A stretch of 64,000 nt of DNA from Astropecten irregularis (GCA_963971285.1 OZ020264.1:11422431-11486430), one strand, 5' to 3'. Counted from the stretch's first letter, positions 1 to 12,500 are shown. Notes: generated from the sequence alone by a model not told the origin. Program-made: numbers and translations.

Positions 1-759
1 GAATATTACATGGTGTTTCCGCAAACCAATCCATATGTCACCATGCAAAGCTTCAAATCTTTCTTGAACACAACATTGTCAAAACAGTGATTATTATCGA
101 CATTAGCATTGAAGTCCATGATTTTTTTTCTCTCTGCTATAGTATGTAATTGTTTAGAAATAGCTGTTGCATTTAATATACCAACAATCCAAAGAAAACG
201 TAAACACGCTTGGTTGTGCTACTCAGATTGCAGCACTGCACTGTCAGTAAATATTTTGTTGAAATCTGTGAAGCTGGAAAGCTCAGTATGAGCAAAAGAC
301 CGGCGGGAAATCTTGGAGATGTTGACCATGCCGAATTTTCTCCTAAGTTCGTGTTCCTTTTCAGGAATGGATACGGGCGTTTCACAATAGTGCGCCACCA
401 TGAGTTTGCAACGCGTTGGCCAATCATAATGCGCGGAAACAATTTTGTGGATAAACTGCGCGTTTGGAAAGATGCGCAGTTTTCATTCTAATTGGCCAAC
501 GCGTTGCAAATGATGACAGTGATGGCCATTGACCTCCATATGGAGATCAATGGTGATGGCGCACTGCTGTGAATCGCCCATATTGCGCACCACGTACCGA
601 GTCGGAGTTGTAATGCATGTAGACCGAAAAACGCCACCCCAGTTATCATTTTTATCAAAAGAGGGCGCCATTCAAAAACTTGTGTTCGATTTGCAGATAG
701 ATACACATCGGAAACATACCTTTAAATAATATCTTGCTTTCATTTGAATGTACATACAG
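1..759. other. Left flank: repeat fragments, no gene seen
   Basis: Bases 1-70 match in inverted orientation a dispersed repeat also seen near 3190, 32215, 37365, 56345 and 62290 (shared words include 'acatggtgttt' and 'caccatgcaaag'). Bases 371-584 are a MITE-like element. No exon could be recognised; upstream exons of the gene ending at 1133 must lie outside the window or be too short to see. Confidence 0.5.
371..584. mobile_element. MITE-like foldback element, family A
   Basis: The ends are inverted repeats built on ATACGGGCG...CGCCCATATT, and the arms carry AGTGCGCCACCATGAGTTTG and GTTGGCCAATCA. The same arms recur at 8266-8440, 44187-44304, 47453-47565 and 54967-55148. There is no coding capacity, so it reads as a non-autonomous DNA transposon whose partner is unknown. 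Confidence 0.6.
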
Positions 760-1133
760 GAGGATCATCCCAAGAAATAACCAGCGGCGCACCAGCAAAT
801 GGTCCTGTCGCATCTGCTGAATCTGCACTGACAACTGATGTGATCCAGCAAATCACGCCTACTCGATGTGTACGTAGTTCCTCCTTTGTCGGCGACATCC
901 GCGGAGGGCGCCCTCTATCTGGGCTCTGTCTTCAGAACCACGTGATCGACACCATTTACGCGCGGCTTTCATTTGTCTGTGCCTTTGCGTGCTCGCGTAA
1001 TGCTCGCTGCCAATCGTTCAATTACTACCCGACTGAGAGCAAATGCGAATTGAATTCAATCGGTTTGGCAATGGCGCAGGATCAGGATTTTAAACAAGTT
1101 GATGACTGCTACTCAATGGAGAAAGCTAAATAA
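760..1133 (+). CDS. Terminal exon of a secreted protein with a PAN/apple-like domain (partial gene)
   Basis: An acceptor (acatacag) precedes base 760 and reading in phase 1 gives an open frame to TAA at 1131-1133. About 30 Ser/Ala/Gly/Thr-rich residues form a linker, then a cysteine-spaced domain follows with FVCAFACSRNARCQSFNYY, CELN and DDCYS, the pattern of PAN/apple domains. The tail of the lectin at 49373-50107 has the same order (CRSFN, CQLN, EENCYF), so this may be the end of a related lectin-PAN gene whose 5' exons lie off the left edge. PAN domains bind protein or carbohydrate; the exact ligand cannot be read here. The stop is followed at once by an A-rich stretch and AATAAA-type words lie further on (near 1435 and 1662). 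Confidence 0.65.
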
Positions 1134-3298
1134 ACGTTTTTTTCGCAGCTTGAAGGTAAAGCGTATAGCCTACCTGTGGCCATTTTAAGAACAGGGCCAG
1201 TGTCTGAGTATCCTAAGATAATTTGCATCGTGATTTTGAACCCAAATGAAATGTTTTTGCGATATTTATGCGAAACAACTCAATTATCGAAGCAGTTCTG
1301 CAATTGGAGGTGCACAGTATACGATAATTAAGGACATAGAACTACTGTTTGAACCTTTGCTAATGAAAATCTAGCATTAGGCAATTTCGAAATGTCGTGA
1401 CTGTTCTATTGGTGGTCACTTACACCCTAAATTAAAATAAAATCATGATACAAATCATGATAAAAATCAACCAAAACAGCGCTTTAAAAAAAAAAAAAAA
1501 CCAGACTAATTATAATTGTTCGGGGCAAGAAGAAGTCTCTTTGCGCAGACATTAGAGATTGTTAACTTTAAAAAAAAATATGCGAATTGGAGTAATTAGT
1601 GTGAGAAGTAGCTCGGGGAAGGATTTAAGATAATTATGTGGAAGAATAATATTTAATTAAAAATAAAACCAAAAACGAAAAAAAAGTTTTGGTTTTAAAT
1701 GAGTACATTATTGTTACCTTCAAACATTTACATTAAGACCAATTGGAAAGAATTGTAATTGTTTCTCTTTGTTAAGAACGAAGGCTTTTGGAAGTTCTCT
1801 TGCACAACTGTAATCGGTTGTGCAATATTATTCAATAGCAAAGTTAATGGGAAAATGACGATAATGCATGGTAGAAAAGTTATTGCATGTAGAAAGTCAA
1901 ATTCGATTATTCTTAAACTAAGACTTAATTGAAAGTCAATTGAGCTAAAGAGTACATCTGAAATTAACAAAAGAAATTTAAATAACAAGATGGGAAATTG
2001 TTTAAGATTTGCTCCTAAGAAATAAAATAAACTTTACAATCGGGAAGTAAGCAAACAGATATAAAACGTCGCATCGGAAAGTGTTTGTAAATAACTTTTC
2101 AAATTCTCTTTCAAAAAGGAAATTTATTTGAAATAATGTGTACCTCAATTATAACCCGCGTCTTTATTCAGCTTTTATCAACTAGAGCATTTAACGAGGT
2201 AGATCGACCATTACTATGGCTATTGTTAATGTCATGCATTTGTGTATGAAAAGAATTTGTGTTATTTCTAATGTGTAATTGATTGATGTAATGTATGATA
2301 ATGATAAATCAGTTTAAATCACAGTAGAATATATTTAATAACTGTAAATTGAATCCCGTTGTGAAAAAGGATGACAATCTATCACATTTCACCCATATTT
2401 TATTAATGATATTCATTATGCTTAAATCAGATCGAATGTCTATCATTTCGCAGAGCAACATTTGAAAATTTGCTGATAATATTTGTTAAATTTCATACAT
2501 AATTTAATGCAAACGATAAGAAAGTTTTTCTCAGACGAAATCACTATTAAAGAAAGGTCTGAATGCAGTCTGCAATCAGTATTAAGTCTTTTAGGGTTGT
2601 CAACCGAAAGACGACTTCAGGAAATATGAAGTTAATAAAATTTTGCCAAGGAAAAAAAGAGAAGCTGTTAATTACCTCGTCCACCTAGCCACAACTACGT
2701 ATTTCTTTGATTTTCAAAGTTGAGGAACATCTATGTAAAACTAAAGATTTAGATGCAAAAATCCCCTACTTGATCTGTTAATACACATTTGGAATTATTT
2801 AATCTATTGGTTTGATGTTCTGTAGTTAAATTTGGTTAATATTTAATCAAACCGAAAGCATGTTTAGGAAATGTGTAAGTCAACTTATGTTTTGATAATT
2901 GTATCGTGTATGGTGCATTCTGTACAAGCAATATAAGCAAGACTCTTGACTAGGCCTGTATGTAAAATGCTTTGGTCTAAATTGTAGGATTAATCAGTTT
3001 TGGCCCGTATTGTAATAGAAAGTAATATAAGCACATTAAGTGGTGAAACCTTTTGACTATCAAAATTTTATTTAAATTATATTTAAATTATAGAATACTT
3101 TAAATGAAGTTGTAAGGTCATAATTGTGAAATTGTCACATGACAAGACAAAAAACAGGTAATTGAATTTAAGTTAAACATCAAGAAAGATTTGAGGCTTT
3201 ACATGGTGACAATTGGTATGTGGATCGGTTTGCGCAAACACCATGTAAGAATCGTTCGTACTTTCGCACTTCTATATCGTTCGCACTTCTCGCAATTA

Positions 3299-3344
3299 GG
3301 TCTCAACGTTTCGGCTAGCCTGCTCTAGTCCTCATCAGGAGACC
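3299..3344 (-). ncRNA. Hammerhead ribozyme fold within a dispersed Penelope-like repeat
   Basis: Read on the minus strand the 46 nt contain every part of a minimal type I hammerhead in order: stem I 5' strand GGTCTC, core CTGATGA, a stem-loop GGACTAG-AGCAGG-CTAGCC (stem II, one bulged A), core GAAA, CGTT (tiny stem III A-C/G-U plus the cleavage-site base), and stem I 3' strand GAGACC, which pairs perfectly with GGTCTC. Penelope-like retroelements are known to carry hammerheads with such a tiny stem III. The surrounding 180 bp recur elsewhere in the window. Confidence 0.7.
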
Positions 3345-5949
3345 CTGAACATAAGCAAAGAATGGAAAAGCAAAGATTTGTTAGACCGGCGGTATTTAAT
3401 ATTTTTGCCTTTTTAAAATAGACCCGATATTTTTTTCAAAACCCTCTGCAAATAGCTTTTCGAAAGTTCGTTTAGATTATGGCAAAAACAACGGTTCATT
3501 TTGCTTCAGTGAGTTTCCTCAGAGAAAGAGCTTGTAAGGAATATGACCTATGTAGTGACAATTTCGGTCAAATGTTTTATTAATTCAGATGGACTGTACA
3601 AATGTGATTATTTATAAATATAAATGTATTAATTTTATTTATAATTGTATATTATTTTTCAAACGGAGTATAAATATTATGAATTTAGGATGTTTTTGAT
3701 GACATCTCAAATACAAATTTTGAGTTTTGTGTAATATTGATTGCTCTTTGGCAGAGAAAATCGTTTTATGCACGCAATACATACGCACTTCATGCTTATA
3801 TTATTATTGCATGAAGTGCTTGCTCTCAAATTCTGGTCCACAATGGGGATTCTATCCCCTTTCGAGCAGTCATATTTCTCAAACAGCACTGATAACTTAA
3901 AACAAAAATCCAATTTGTAGTTAAGGGTTCGTTATTTTACGTTCTGTATATGTAATTTCAAGATGAAGTTTGAGTACAATAAAATGTTCGACAATAGTTT
4001 TTCTGTCTTTGTTAATTTATTAAGTTTGAGCGAGCACCTTTCTGGTGACTTCTGCTTTTTAAAATCTTTCGTTGACCTGATGGCTGAGGAATCACAATGA
4101 AGTACGCCATGCCCCGTCATTCAATATTGTTCAAATAATTTGAAAATACATGTGCATGGTATATAGCCTCTAGGTAATTGTGGATAATGTTGGCATGGTC
4201 ATTGACCACAAGCGGGGCTTCAGCAACCGCGATATCAAGTTGTCACTTATTACGCGACAGTTACGCTAGCTCTGTATATGCTACATGTATGATTTCTGAC
4301 TCCTAAAAAGAAATAGGGCACAGCAGAAGATGATGACGTCAGGTTCGAAGGGTTTAGCCCCACCGGCAATACTGCCCCTAGAACTGATCACACATGCCCA
4401 CCGTGTCCGCAAACAGGATTACCTGGTTCCATTCAGAACCACATAATTTATACTCAAAAAGAGACATTTATTATGTTACCCTAAACTTCCCGACGTATTT
4501 GCCTATTCACCAAAGAAACATGCAGGCAGAATATGCATGGGTTTGAGGAGCACATTGCAACATGTAGGCCTACTATAAAATTACCTTGTACATTGTGTTT
4601 ACCTTCCGTTGCATGTGGTTATATGGATGCCATGGCTTCCTTCGGAGAAAACAAGTCTAGGCCTAAATAGCTCCCAGTTCCTTCAAAACCCCTTTTTTAA
4701 GAAGGTTGGATAATCCGACGAAGCCCTCTAACATGTATGAGTTTGGGCTCCGGATTGGCTCTCAGCCAACCTTTTGCATAGGCCTATACACATGTCCGGG
4801 AATAACAAAAGGACGGTATGCATCTAAACGATGACCCCACCCACTAAGGTCATCGGCGTTTGGCACTGTCCTTTGGCAACAACTGCTTGGAGGACTTGAG
4901 CTCGTCTATTGCCAATTGGATTACAAGCAAGCCAGCGATCGATATAATCCCATTCGTAGCATAAGGCATGATCCTGGCCACGTCTGCCTTAAGGGAAGAT
5001 TAATTACTCCCATAGCAACTGTGCGTTCTTTGAATAGGCGGACAATCCACAACAAAGCGTAGCACATGTAACTGTTAACATCTTACATCATAATATTCAC
5101 GGGATGATCGTGGATCATCCCATCATGTTGGCAATGGCATTTATCGTTGTTTAGTAGCATGTTGAGCTGACAGATGGAGATCGCACCATAGTCCACGCGC
5201 TAGAATCACATTTAGCAGGATGGATTATTTACTGACGATGGGATATAATGCATAGTATACCTGTTTGGGTAAGTCTACAATAATGTAAATATTTGGACGT
5301 TCACTCATACCATGGAGAAAGGAAGTCCTCAATGCTCAAACCTACCATTCTCTGGATTCTTGACGAGAAATATTATATATTATCTTGGCGATGAGCAACA
5401 AAACAGGCTTCATGCAAATGGTATAAACAGGTTTCTACCACAATGCACGACACTTATTCCTGATTCAAATTGGTTGATAACTTTGAAGATTTTTAAGAAG
5501 AAGATTTGATCATGATTCGATGTACATGTTTTTACTCCCCTTTTAAAACATTTGATATTGACTTATTTGTTCGGTACATTCTACATTTTTAGAGGAAGAG
5601 AGCTCTTAGAAATTTACAAACTTAATTGGGATACATCTGAACTGACATAATTCATTTGGGTAACTAACCGGACTGACGGTAGTGCGTCACAATACTGGGT
5701 AGAAGACAAGACCGCCATGTTTAAATCGATCGAGTGTCACACAGCTTAGCTGGAATTGTGACTGACTGAGACATATTGTGTTTATGTGAGAGCCTTAGCA
5801 AATATTGATCGGTGAGGATAACACTCGAAGTGTTTAGACAACCATGTACTGTTTAAAGGACCCGTCGAGTATGTAACTTTCCCATCAAGCGAAGTGCTGG
5901 TTTGGAAAGTTCTCAATGAAATCCGAAAGATATAAATTGCACTAATAAT

Positions 5950-6065
5950 TATATGCAAACTAGGCTTGCCTTCACTGACGTGGATGAGCACTGAATACTC
6001 AGTGCTTGTGAGTGCAAGTGAAAAAAACCATGCGCTGTCTGCAGGTGGTATTCGAAACCCACAAT
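5950..6065 (-). repeat. Truncated tRNA-derived SINE copy
   Basis: The stretch matches the body of the SINE at 35262-35460 (shared words GACGTGGATGAGCACTG and ACTCAGTGCTTGTGAG). A decayed B box lies at its right end; the A-box part of the head is missing. It lies about 240 bp upstream of the acceptor of the 227-residue gene. Confidence 0.6.
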
Positions 6066-6300
6066 TAATCATGCATTAACTCTTAAAAGCAACGCCAGAA
6101 CAAAGACGTTACTCTTAAAAATAAGAAATTCAAAGTACGATTGGACAACCGATAGAGGTGCATTATGGAAAACACTTGAAAGAAAGATTTGACTATATAA
6201 AGTTGAATTTTGTTTTGTAACAATATTTAAGTAATTAAGTATTTAAGAAACACCAAACATTAAAGGTTAACGATTTTGTTTCGCTTTTTCATTTTTGCAG

Positions 6301-7010
6301 ATTTGACAAGCTGAGCTGCTACAACAATGGCAGTATCAGAGAAACTAAAGAAGGGCTCTACAAGCGAGTTCCACAGTGGTTTTGACCGCTGGATGGCACT
6401 TCAGACTGTCAGCGATAAAATCATTAAGCGTGCCACTACATTAAATGCCATGGAAAAACTTCGCCTTGAACGAGCAACACGTCAGATCGACTTCAAAATT
6501 CATCTTCGAGAAAGCCACTACGACACTGTCAATCAGAGGCTTAAGAACACACTCAAAGACCACGATCTGTACAAAAGAGCACTCGTGAGAAACGCACACC
6601 CCCTTCTCAAGAATAAACAGATCCCACCTACAGCAGATATGAAGCCATTCGGTAGATACCACGGGCAATATCATTCAAAAATGGGGAAAGCCATGCAGAA
6701 AGAGGAGGAGGAAATAGCTCAGCGGAAGGCACAGAAAGTGAACAAGCTACTGGAGAAAGCCAAACTTGAAAGCGGCACTCTGATTGATCCAAAACTATCC
6801 ACTGATCAGCTTCTGACCAATAAGCACAAGCCTCTCTCTGAGAGGTTCCAGCGTTCGGCTGGGATGCGCATTTCAACGCTGAGGGCGCAGACAAACGCGC
6901 TGAATGCGTTCATGAAAATAAAAAATGATATCAAATTGAAAAAAGAAGCCAAGAAACATGGTAAACATAGTCTATTCAAAGGTGTGTTCACGACAGAGGA
7001 CCCAAGTTAG
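6301..7010 (+). CDS. Orphan lysine-rich 227-residue protein, coding part in one exon (ATG at 6327)
   Basis: A textbook acceptor (tttttcatttttgcag) ends at 6300, so 6301-6326 is 5' UTR and the intron lies in the leader. ATG at 6327 has the good context acaacaATGG and the frame runs to TAG at 7008-7010. I do not recognise a family. The protein lacks a signal peptide, membrane segment and cysteine clusters, is strongly basic, and has charged helix-prone stretches, including an acidic run KEEEEIAQRKAQKVNKLLEK around residues 120-145 that could form a coiled coil. A central RYHGQYHSKMGKAM segment and a Lys-rich C-terminus could bind nucleic acid or cytoskeleton, which is guesswork. The long regular frame and the splice signal argue that it is real. 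Confidence 0.7.
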
Positions 7011-7086
7011 CAAAGGGATACGGGATGATAGTGCAACGCTCATTTATCTGAGCGTATGTTTGTACATACAGTGTCACAGTATTCAC

Positions 7087-7185
7087 TAGTCTGGTTCCCT
7101 GCCCAAAGATTCCCTTACGACTCTTATTAAAAATCTTACAATTGACAGACAATAGTCGGAGATTCTTGGCCTGGGAACCAGACTA
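7087..7185. mobile_element. 99-bp MITE with 9-bp target-site duplication
   Basis: The terminal inverted repeats are TAGTCTGGTTCCC and GGGAACCAGACTA. The identical 9-mer AGTATTCAC flanks both sides (7078-7086 and 7186-7194). A 9-bp duplication fits Mutator-like DNA transposons better than hAT (8) or mariner (TA). It sits about 75 bp after the stop codon of the orphan gene, inside the likely 3' UTR. A related end appears near 41234. Confidence 0.75.
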
Positions 7186-8265
7186 AGTATTCACATGTTC
7201 CATACGCAATAAATAAGAACAAAGCAAAGAAACAAAATTAAATTGACCTCTTAAAGCTGATGTAATTTGAAGGGGACGTTTGTACTGTGTTATTTATATT
7301 TGAAATTTATGTTGACATTTGCAACAAAACGCAGGTTCGATGTAGGTTTACAACTGTCACTCGATGTGTAAATTGGCCGATATGCCAACTATAAATACTT
7401 TGAGCTTGAAGTATCTAACACATTTCTGGTACCTCTATCGGGCAAAAACCACCGCCTTTATGTTATGTCGACTTGCTCATCTACTATTCCATTGTTCACT
7501 ACGGACATAAGCACTCGCAGACTTCATTGTTTAATGGCATATTTTTGCGAAACTGGCTAAGAAAATTAATCATTAATTCCAGTCTATTCACTTAAGTGTC
7601 AACAAGTAAAGTGGTGGCCATGTGCACAATTAAAATACAAACTTTACAAATTTTTAAAATAAAGTGTTGCACAAAAAATAGTCAAGGTGAAATCTAATTT
7701 TCTTTTTACATTCCGAACAGAATTTGGGCCGGCCAGATAACACCTCTTCGTCACCATATTTCTGAAGTATCATTTGCAATGATTATAATACATCTTTGTC
7801 TGTGGAAACGAGCACGTGAAACTTGGACACTGGAAATGTTGCCATGTCAAAATAATTAAATTTAGCCAGTAAAATGCGAACGACAATCAAAGATGCTTAC
7901 CTTTACGATTTTAACTTTTCAATGTTATTTTGTAAGTAAATATTAATACAAAACTAAATATTGTAAAAACAATAAACGAACATTGCCTATTCAAAGGAAT
8001 TAATTCAATTACCTAACCTTAAAACTTACAAAATAAGTGCTTGAAAATATATGTTTACTGAAATACTGAGTATGATATAAATGAAAATGTATGCTAACCT
8101 CTCAACGTTATTTGTATTACCATTACATCACGGTGTTTATAACTTGATGTCAGTCAAGACTACGTAATATTAATAAGTGTGACGTGCTTTTACTTCATCT
8201 TCTACCGTGTGATTTTTGATTTAGATTTTCTTTATTGCAAAACAAAAGTTGATTACGCAATTCCC

Positions 8266-8440
8266 AATACGGGCGATTCCAAATAGTGCGCCACCAAGAG
8301 TTTGCAACCCGTTGGCCAATCACAATGCACCTAATTTGTCGACCCAATGCGCTTCTGTAAAGGGTCGACACATTCCGCGCATTGTGATTGTCTGACGCGT
8401 TGCAAACTCTTGGAGGCGCCCTACTTGATTCGCCCGTATT
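8266..8440. mobile_element. MITE-like foldback element, family A
   Basis: The ends AATACGGGCGATTC and GAATCGCCCGTATT are an inverted repeat. The arms contain AGTGCGCCACC and TTGGCCAATCACAATGC, and the two halves can fold into one hairpin. The long minus-strand open frame here is a by-product of this repeat. Confidence 0.7.
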
Positions 8441-9224
8441 GCATTTTGAAGTGTATTGTTTAAAGGTACAAAAATTGTCTTTCATTGCAAAAATTCATTC
8501 AAGTTGTATACTGATATAAAGTGTCTGTCAAACGAAGAGTAGCTCTACATAACTGCATGATAATGTATGAATATGTTACGAATGACGTGTACGCTATAGT
8601 TATAGCCTACAAAATTATACTTAACTGTGTAAACCATTAAACTATTTAACATGTGTTCAATACTTGCTGTCTAGTTTTTTATTAGTTCTTTGCTGCGGTA
8701 GATGGTAGTCAGGGTACTACACCATGATTGAACTCAGGAGAGAAATGAAAAGCAATGACACCATCACTGAAGTATTCTCTGCACCGGACATTACGAACAG
8801 ATCTTTACCTTGGGTGGAAAATAATCAAGGAACAGACAAAACACAATGGCTTAGAAATATCATGCTTCATTCAATTTCAACAGATTATCGATGCTTTGTC
8901 ACTCTTAGAAACCGCCAAACGCAATGTTCAAATGTGCTACATTAGACACCACAATAAAGAATCTTGCGATAAAAAAGTTGCACTCATCACGCATTTGTCT
9001 ACGTGATTCAATTTAAACGACATTTACAAACATAATGTTTGTAGACCTTTTGCATTTCACAATAATCTTATTCTTACGCTTTATCTTTATGTTTTAAGAC
9101 ATAATAATATGATAATAACATAATATTGATATTGATAGCAGTGAAAACCAAAAAAAAAAGGAATGATAGTGACAATGTTACTTTCCGATGAACTACTGGT
9201 GTGTCTAATTCAAATTAAACTATT

Positions 9225-9352
9225 AAAGTAATAAACTGCTCATCAGCCAAAATACAACCTGAAATAAAATGCTTGGAGTTAGGACGCGTTCCATTTAGCT
9301 TTCGATAAAGGTCCTTCTAGGATCGAAACGAGTCACGCCCTCCTAACTCCAA
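9225..9352. repeat. Dispersed repeat, family E
   Basis: It carries the palindromic centre seen in other copies (GGAGTTAG...CTAACTCC, with GGATCGAAAC and GATAAAGG). Other copies or pieces lie at about 11815-11880, 20270-20420, 22895-23010, 48150-48345, 51660-51735 and 55150-55340. This copy directly abuts the last WAP exon of the inhibitor gene and supplies the first in-frame stop after it. Confidence 0.55.
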
Positions 9353-9389
9353 ACAACTAAAATTAATTGGTTATGATTTCTGCACTTAC

Positions 9390-9533
9390 TTTGTTGGGGT
9401 TTGACGCATGCATGCCCACAATCGTGATGACAGCATTTGAGGCTACCATCGCAGTCCGTATCAACCAGACATTCCTCAGTACATGAAGGTTGGTCATCAG
9501 TGGTCAATACGGGGCATGAACCGGCCTTCATGA
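9390..9533 (-). CDS. WAP/antistasin gene exon 23: WAP 13 (last exon found)
   Basis: 144 bp if the donor GTAAGT at 9389 is used, keeping phase 1-1. VMKAGSCPVLTTDDQPSC, CTEECLVDTDC and KCCHHDCGHAC. If this donor is not used, the frame adds about 16 residues and stops at TAG 9343-9345, inside a repeat. The strong donor and the symmetric phase favour a further, unseen exon. Confidence 0.85.
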
Positions 9534-12500
9534 CTGGAAATCAAGACATACCGCCATTATAACATCAACTGATGCAAACAGACATCAAAGTTGTCTCTTG
9601 AATGGCCATCTCTTCAAAGTCAACAGACTTGAACAGAGGCCTATGGAAAAACCTCTGTTTTCTTTTATGATGATAGATGATTGGTAAAGGTCACAGAACA
9701 GCACTCACACTTTGTCTAATCAATCATGTACATGAAATACTAAACCTGTGAAAATGTGAGCTCAATCGGACATCTGAGTCCCGAGAAATAGCGAAAAGCC
9801 ACTCTTGTTTTTCTTATAAAACAAAAAGATTAATATAATAATAAAACATTTCTGTTTTGGTTTGTTGCCAATCCTATAATGTATCTTCAAAAATGATATC
9901 AATATTTTTAAAGAATAATTATAAAAATTGTGCAAAGGTTTTCAGCTTATTATACACTTATGATATTTCACTAGTGTCCTTTTCCACACCCTTAGCTGTT
10001 TATATCAGCAAGCTCACTTTGAGCAGCATGCAAGCAAGAATTATCATACCTTTGTAAGGCTCGAGGCAGACGTGACCGCATCCATTGGAACAGCATTTCA
10101 TATCCTTGATGCATTCACCATCGGTGGAGCAATTATTAATGCATGTACCAAACATGCCATCTTTGACAGGTGGGCAGCCGCCTGGCTTAAGCACTTTGAA
10201 AAAAGAAATGGTACATGGAAAAAATGTCGTCAATACTTCACAAGATCGCTTCCATGAGAAAATGTGAAAAATTATTAAACTTTAATTAAACAATAATTAT
10301 TGAGCACATTGTCTGATACTTACCCGTGTGTTGAATAGCTTCCATGCATGTGTGGCCGCAGCCATTAGAACAACACCTCTGATTGGTTAAGCAGTCTCCG
10401 TCATGTGCACAAAACTCGCCACAAACACCAATCATATCGTCTGATACTGGACACTCCCCAGAATGAAACACTGCAGACAATCAAGAAAAGGAAAAAAAGA
10501 AAGAAAAATTGAATTTGGTATTATTAGAGGTAAGACGAAAAATGCTACATGTAATTAGAGTATAGGGAGCAAAATTAAGTAATATGCAGTTGTTAATCAA
10601 ATAAATAAACAATCAAACGTACTAACCTAAATGATGATATCTTTTCACATAATCCAAATTCAGTAATGAAAGCTGTTTGTACTCTTATGAAATACTGCCC
10701 TCAAGTTGCCCAAACAATGATGTAAAATGCACGAAGAAACAATGCTATTCAATTTCAAATATTATAAGACATTCACTGCAATGTCAAATATAATACTCAT
10801 GAAATGGGGCACTCTAAAATTGGTTCATGAACTCGATTTCAAACAACAAAACAGTCTTATAATAAAAACCCTAAAAAGGCAAAATAAAAAGGAAAGCATA
10901 TTTAATACGTAAATAACAATCACTGTCAAGAGGACCAAATACTTTCATGCAAACTACGTCTATAATTTCAAACTATCAACGCATTTACCTTGCTCGTTGC
11001 AAGCGCACATTTCACAACCAGTAGAAGGATCTCTCTGAAACCCGTAATCACATTTCATATTGCACATCATTGACGGACAGATATCTGCGGATTACAACAA
11101 AACTTCTTAGACTTTCAAATGTAGTTGTTCTTCGCAGGTTTCTTCCTGAAATATTATTTGTCATTCTGGTGATCCAACAAATGAGAAGAGAAAGGTTAAC
11201 TTTCAAAAAATATTCGTGATTGACAAATCTTCAATTTGTTTCTTTTGCTTTGTCTCTGCTTGGTTAATATTTTGTATATGTTTTATTGACAAAATTCCAT
11301 TTGTTTTGATTTTTTTTCCGATGAAAATAGTTTCACCTACACTGCCAGATTATATTTCTAAATCGGAAATAATATTCAAATGTGGCTGTTGAACACTTAC
11401 TAGTATTCATATTTACCAAAATGGGCTTGGAGAAAGAAAATGTGTACTTTGGATGCAATTTACCAATCTTATGAACTTAATACATACAAATGGTACTAGT
11501 GTTTGAACTGCATGTGTGAGTATAAGGCGGGTGCAGAGACAGGCCCATAACTTAATCCGTTGGTATAACAGCTTAGCATATGTCTATACTAACTATCCAC
11601 CCTCCAAAACCCTAACCCTAACTCTGTGTCATACATTACCTGGATCGCCTTTGCAGTGGCACGTTGTACATCCGTTCTCATCAACTACATTGCCTTCCTC
11701 ACAGAATCGCTGGCACAGCACTGGTGGGCAAGTCACTGGACAACGAAATAAAAAATACAGTGAACAATATTCACATGTAAAAAACATTAACATGTTAATA
11801 CAAGAAATAACCTGCTGCAAATTGCTCATCAGCCAAAATGACCTGAAATAATTTTAGAGTTAGGAGGGCCTGACGCGTTCATGGGTTAAATAGAAAGAAT
11901 CCTGATTCTAGCTTGCAAATAAAGCAAGCACAAAAGATGCGTAGTATGTCAGTTGTACGGCAGATTCTTATATGCATTCCTTGTATCTATTGCACGGTTG
12001 TTTCTATACAGCCATATGAATGGTGGTTTCTTTTCTATCGGTTTCATTATTGATGCAGCTATTCCTTCCTTTCCCTTCTTCTATTTGTGTTCACTCACCT
12101 TGCTCCGAGGAGCAAACACAAATGTCACAGCCGTTCTGGTCTTTCTGGAATCCATTGGCACAGAACATCAAGCAAATAAACTCGGGGCAGACAACTGCAC
12201 AGTAAGAAGGAAAAGAAAGAAAGGCTCTAAAAACGGTGTAAATCAATGGGAGACTTTGAAGCTGGGTTTTCAAGTTGATAGCGCGCATGCTCAGAGATAG
12301 CTAAACGAAACTTCAATCTGTTGCCTCCAATGTCTCAAAAGTCTCCCATTAATACTTTAAAGACTTCATACTTTGTTAGCTAAACATGTATTTACTATTT
12401 GCAAGTACTATTCCATAGCTAGGTCAACGTCATTGAATGAGCCAGGTTTGGAAATTACCTGGTTTGTTTACTGCGTCAATGCACGTGTGGCCACATCCGT

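Larger units (their letters stand above)
1134..6300. other. 5-kb intergenic stretch, AT-rich, repeat fragments only
   Basis: No open frame longer than about 100 codons looks coding. It holds a Penelope-type repeat with a hammerhead fold (about 3179-3360), a truncated SINE (about 5950-6065) and a 9-bp inverted repeat around 5100-5122 (GGGATGATC/GATCATCCC). The likely 3' UTR of the PAN gene occupies the first few hundred bases, and the 5' UTR intron of the next gene ends at 6300. Nothing else recognised. Confidence 0.5.
7011..9389. other. Intergenic: 3' UTR of the orphan gene, MITEs, AT-rich DNA
   Basis: It holds the likely 3' UTR, with AATAAA words near 7208 and 7661, a MITE with target duplication (7087-7185), a family A element (8266-8440) and a family E repeat (about 9225-9352). 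The terminal exon of the minus-strand WAP/antistasin gene could also lie here; I could not find it. Confidence 0.5.

Noticed and set aside
11600-11625. Telomere repeat
   Set aside because: Only about two CCCTAA units in a plain intron.
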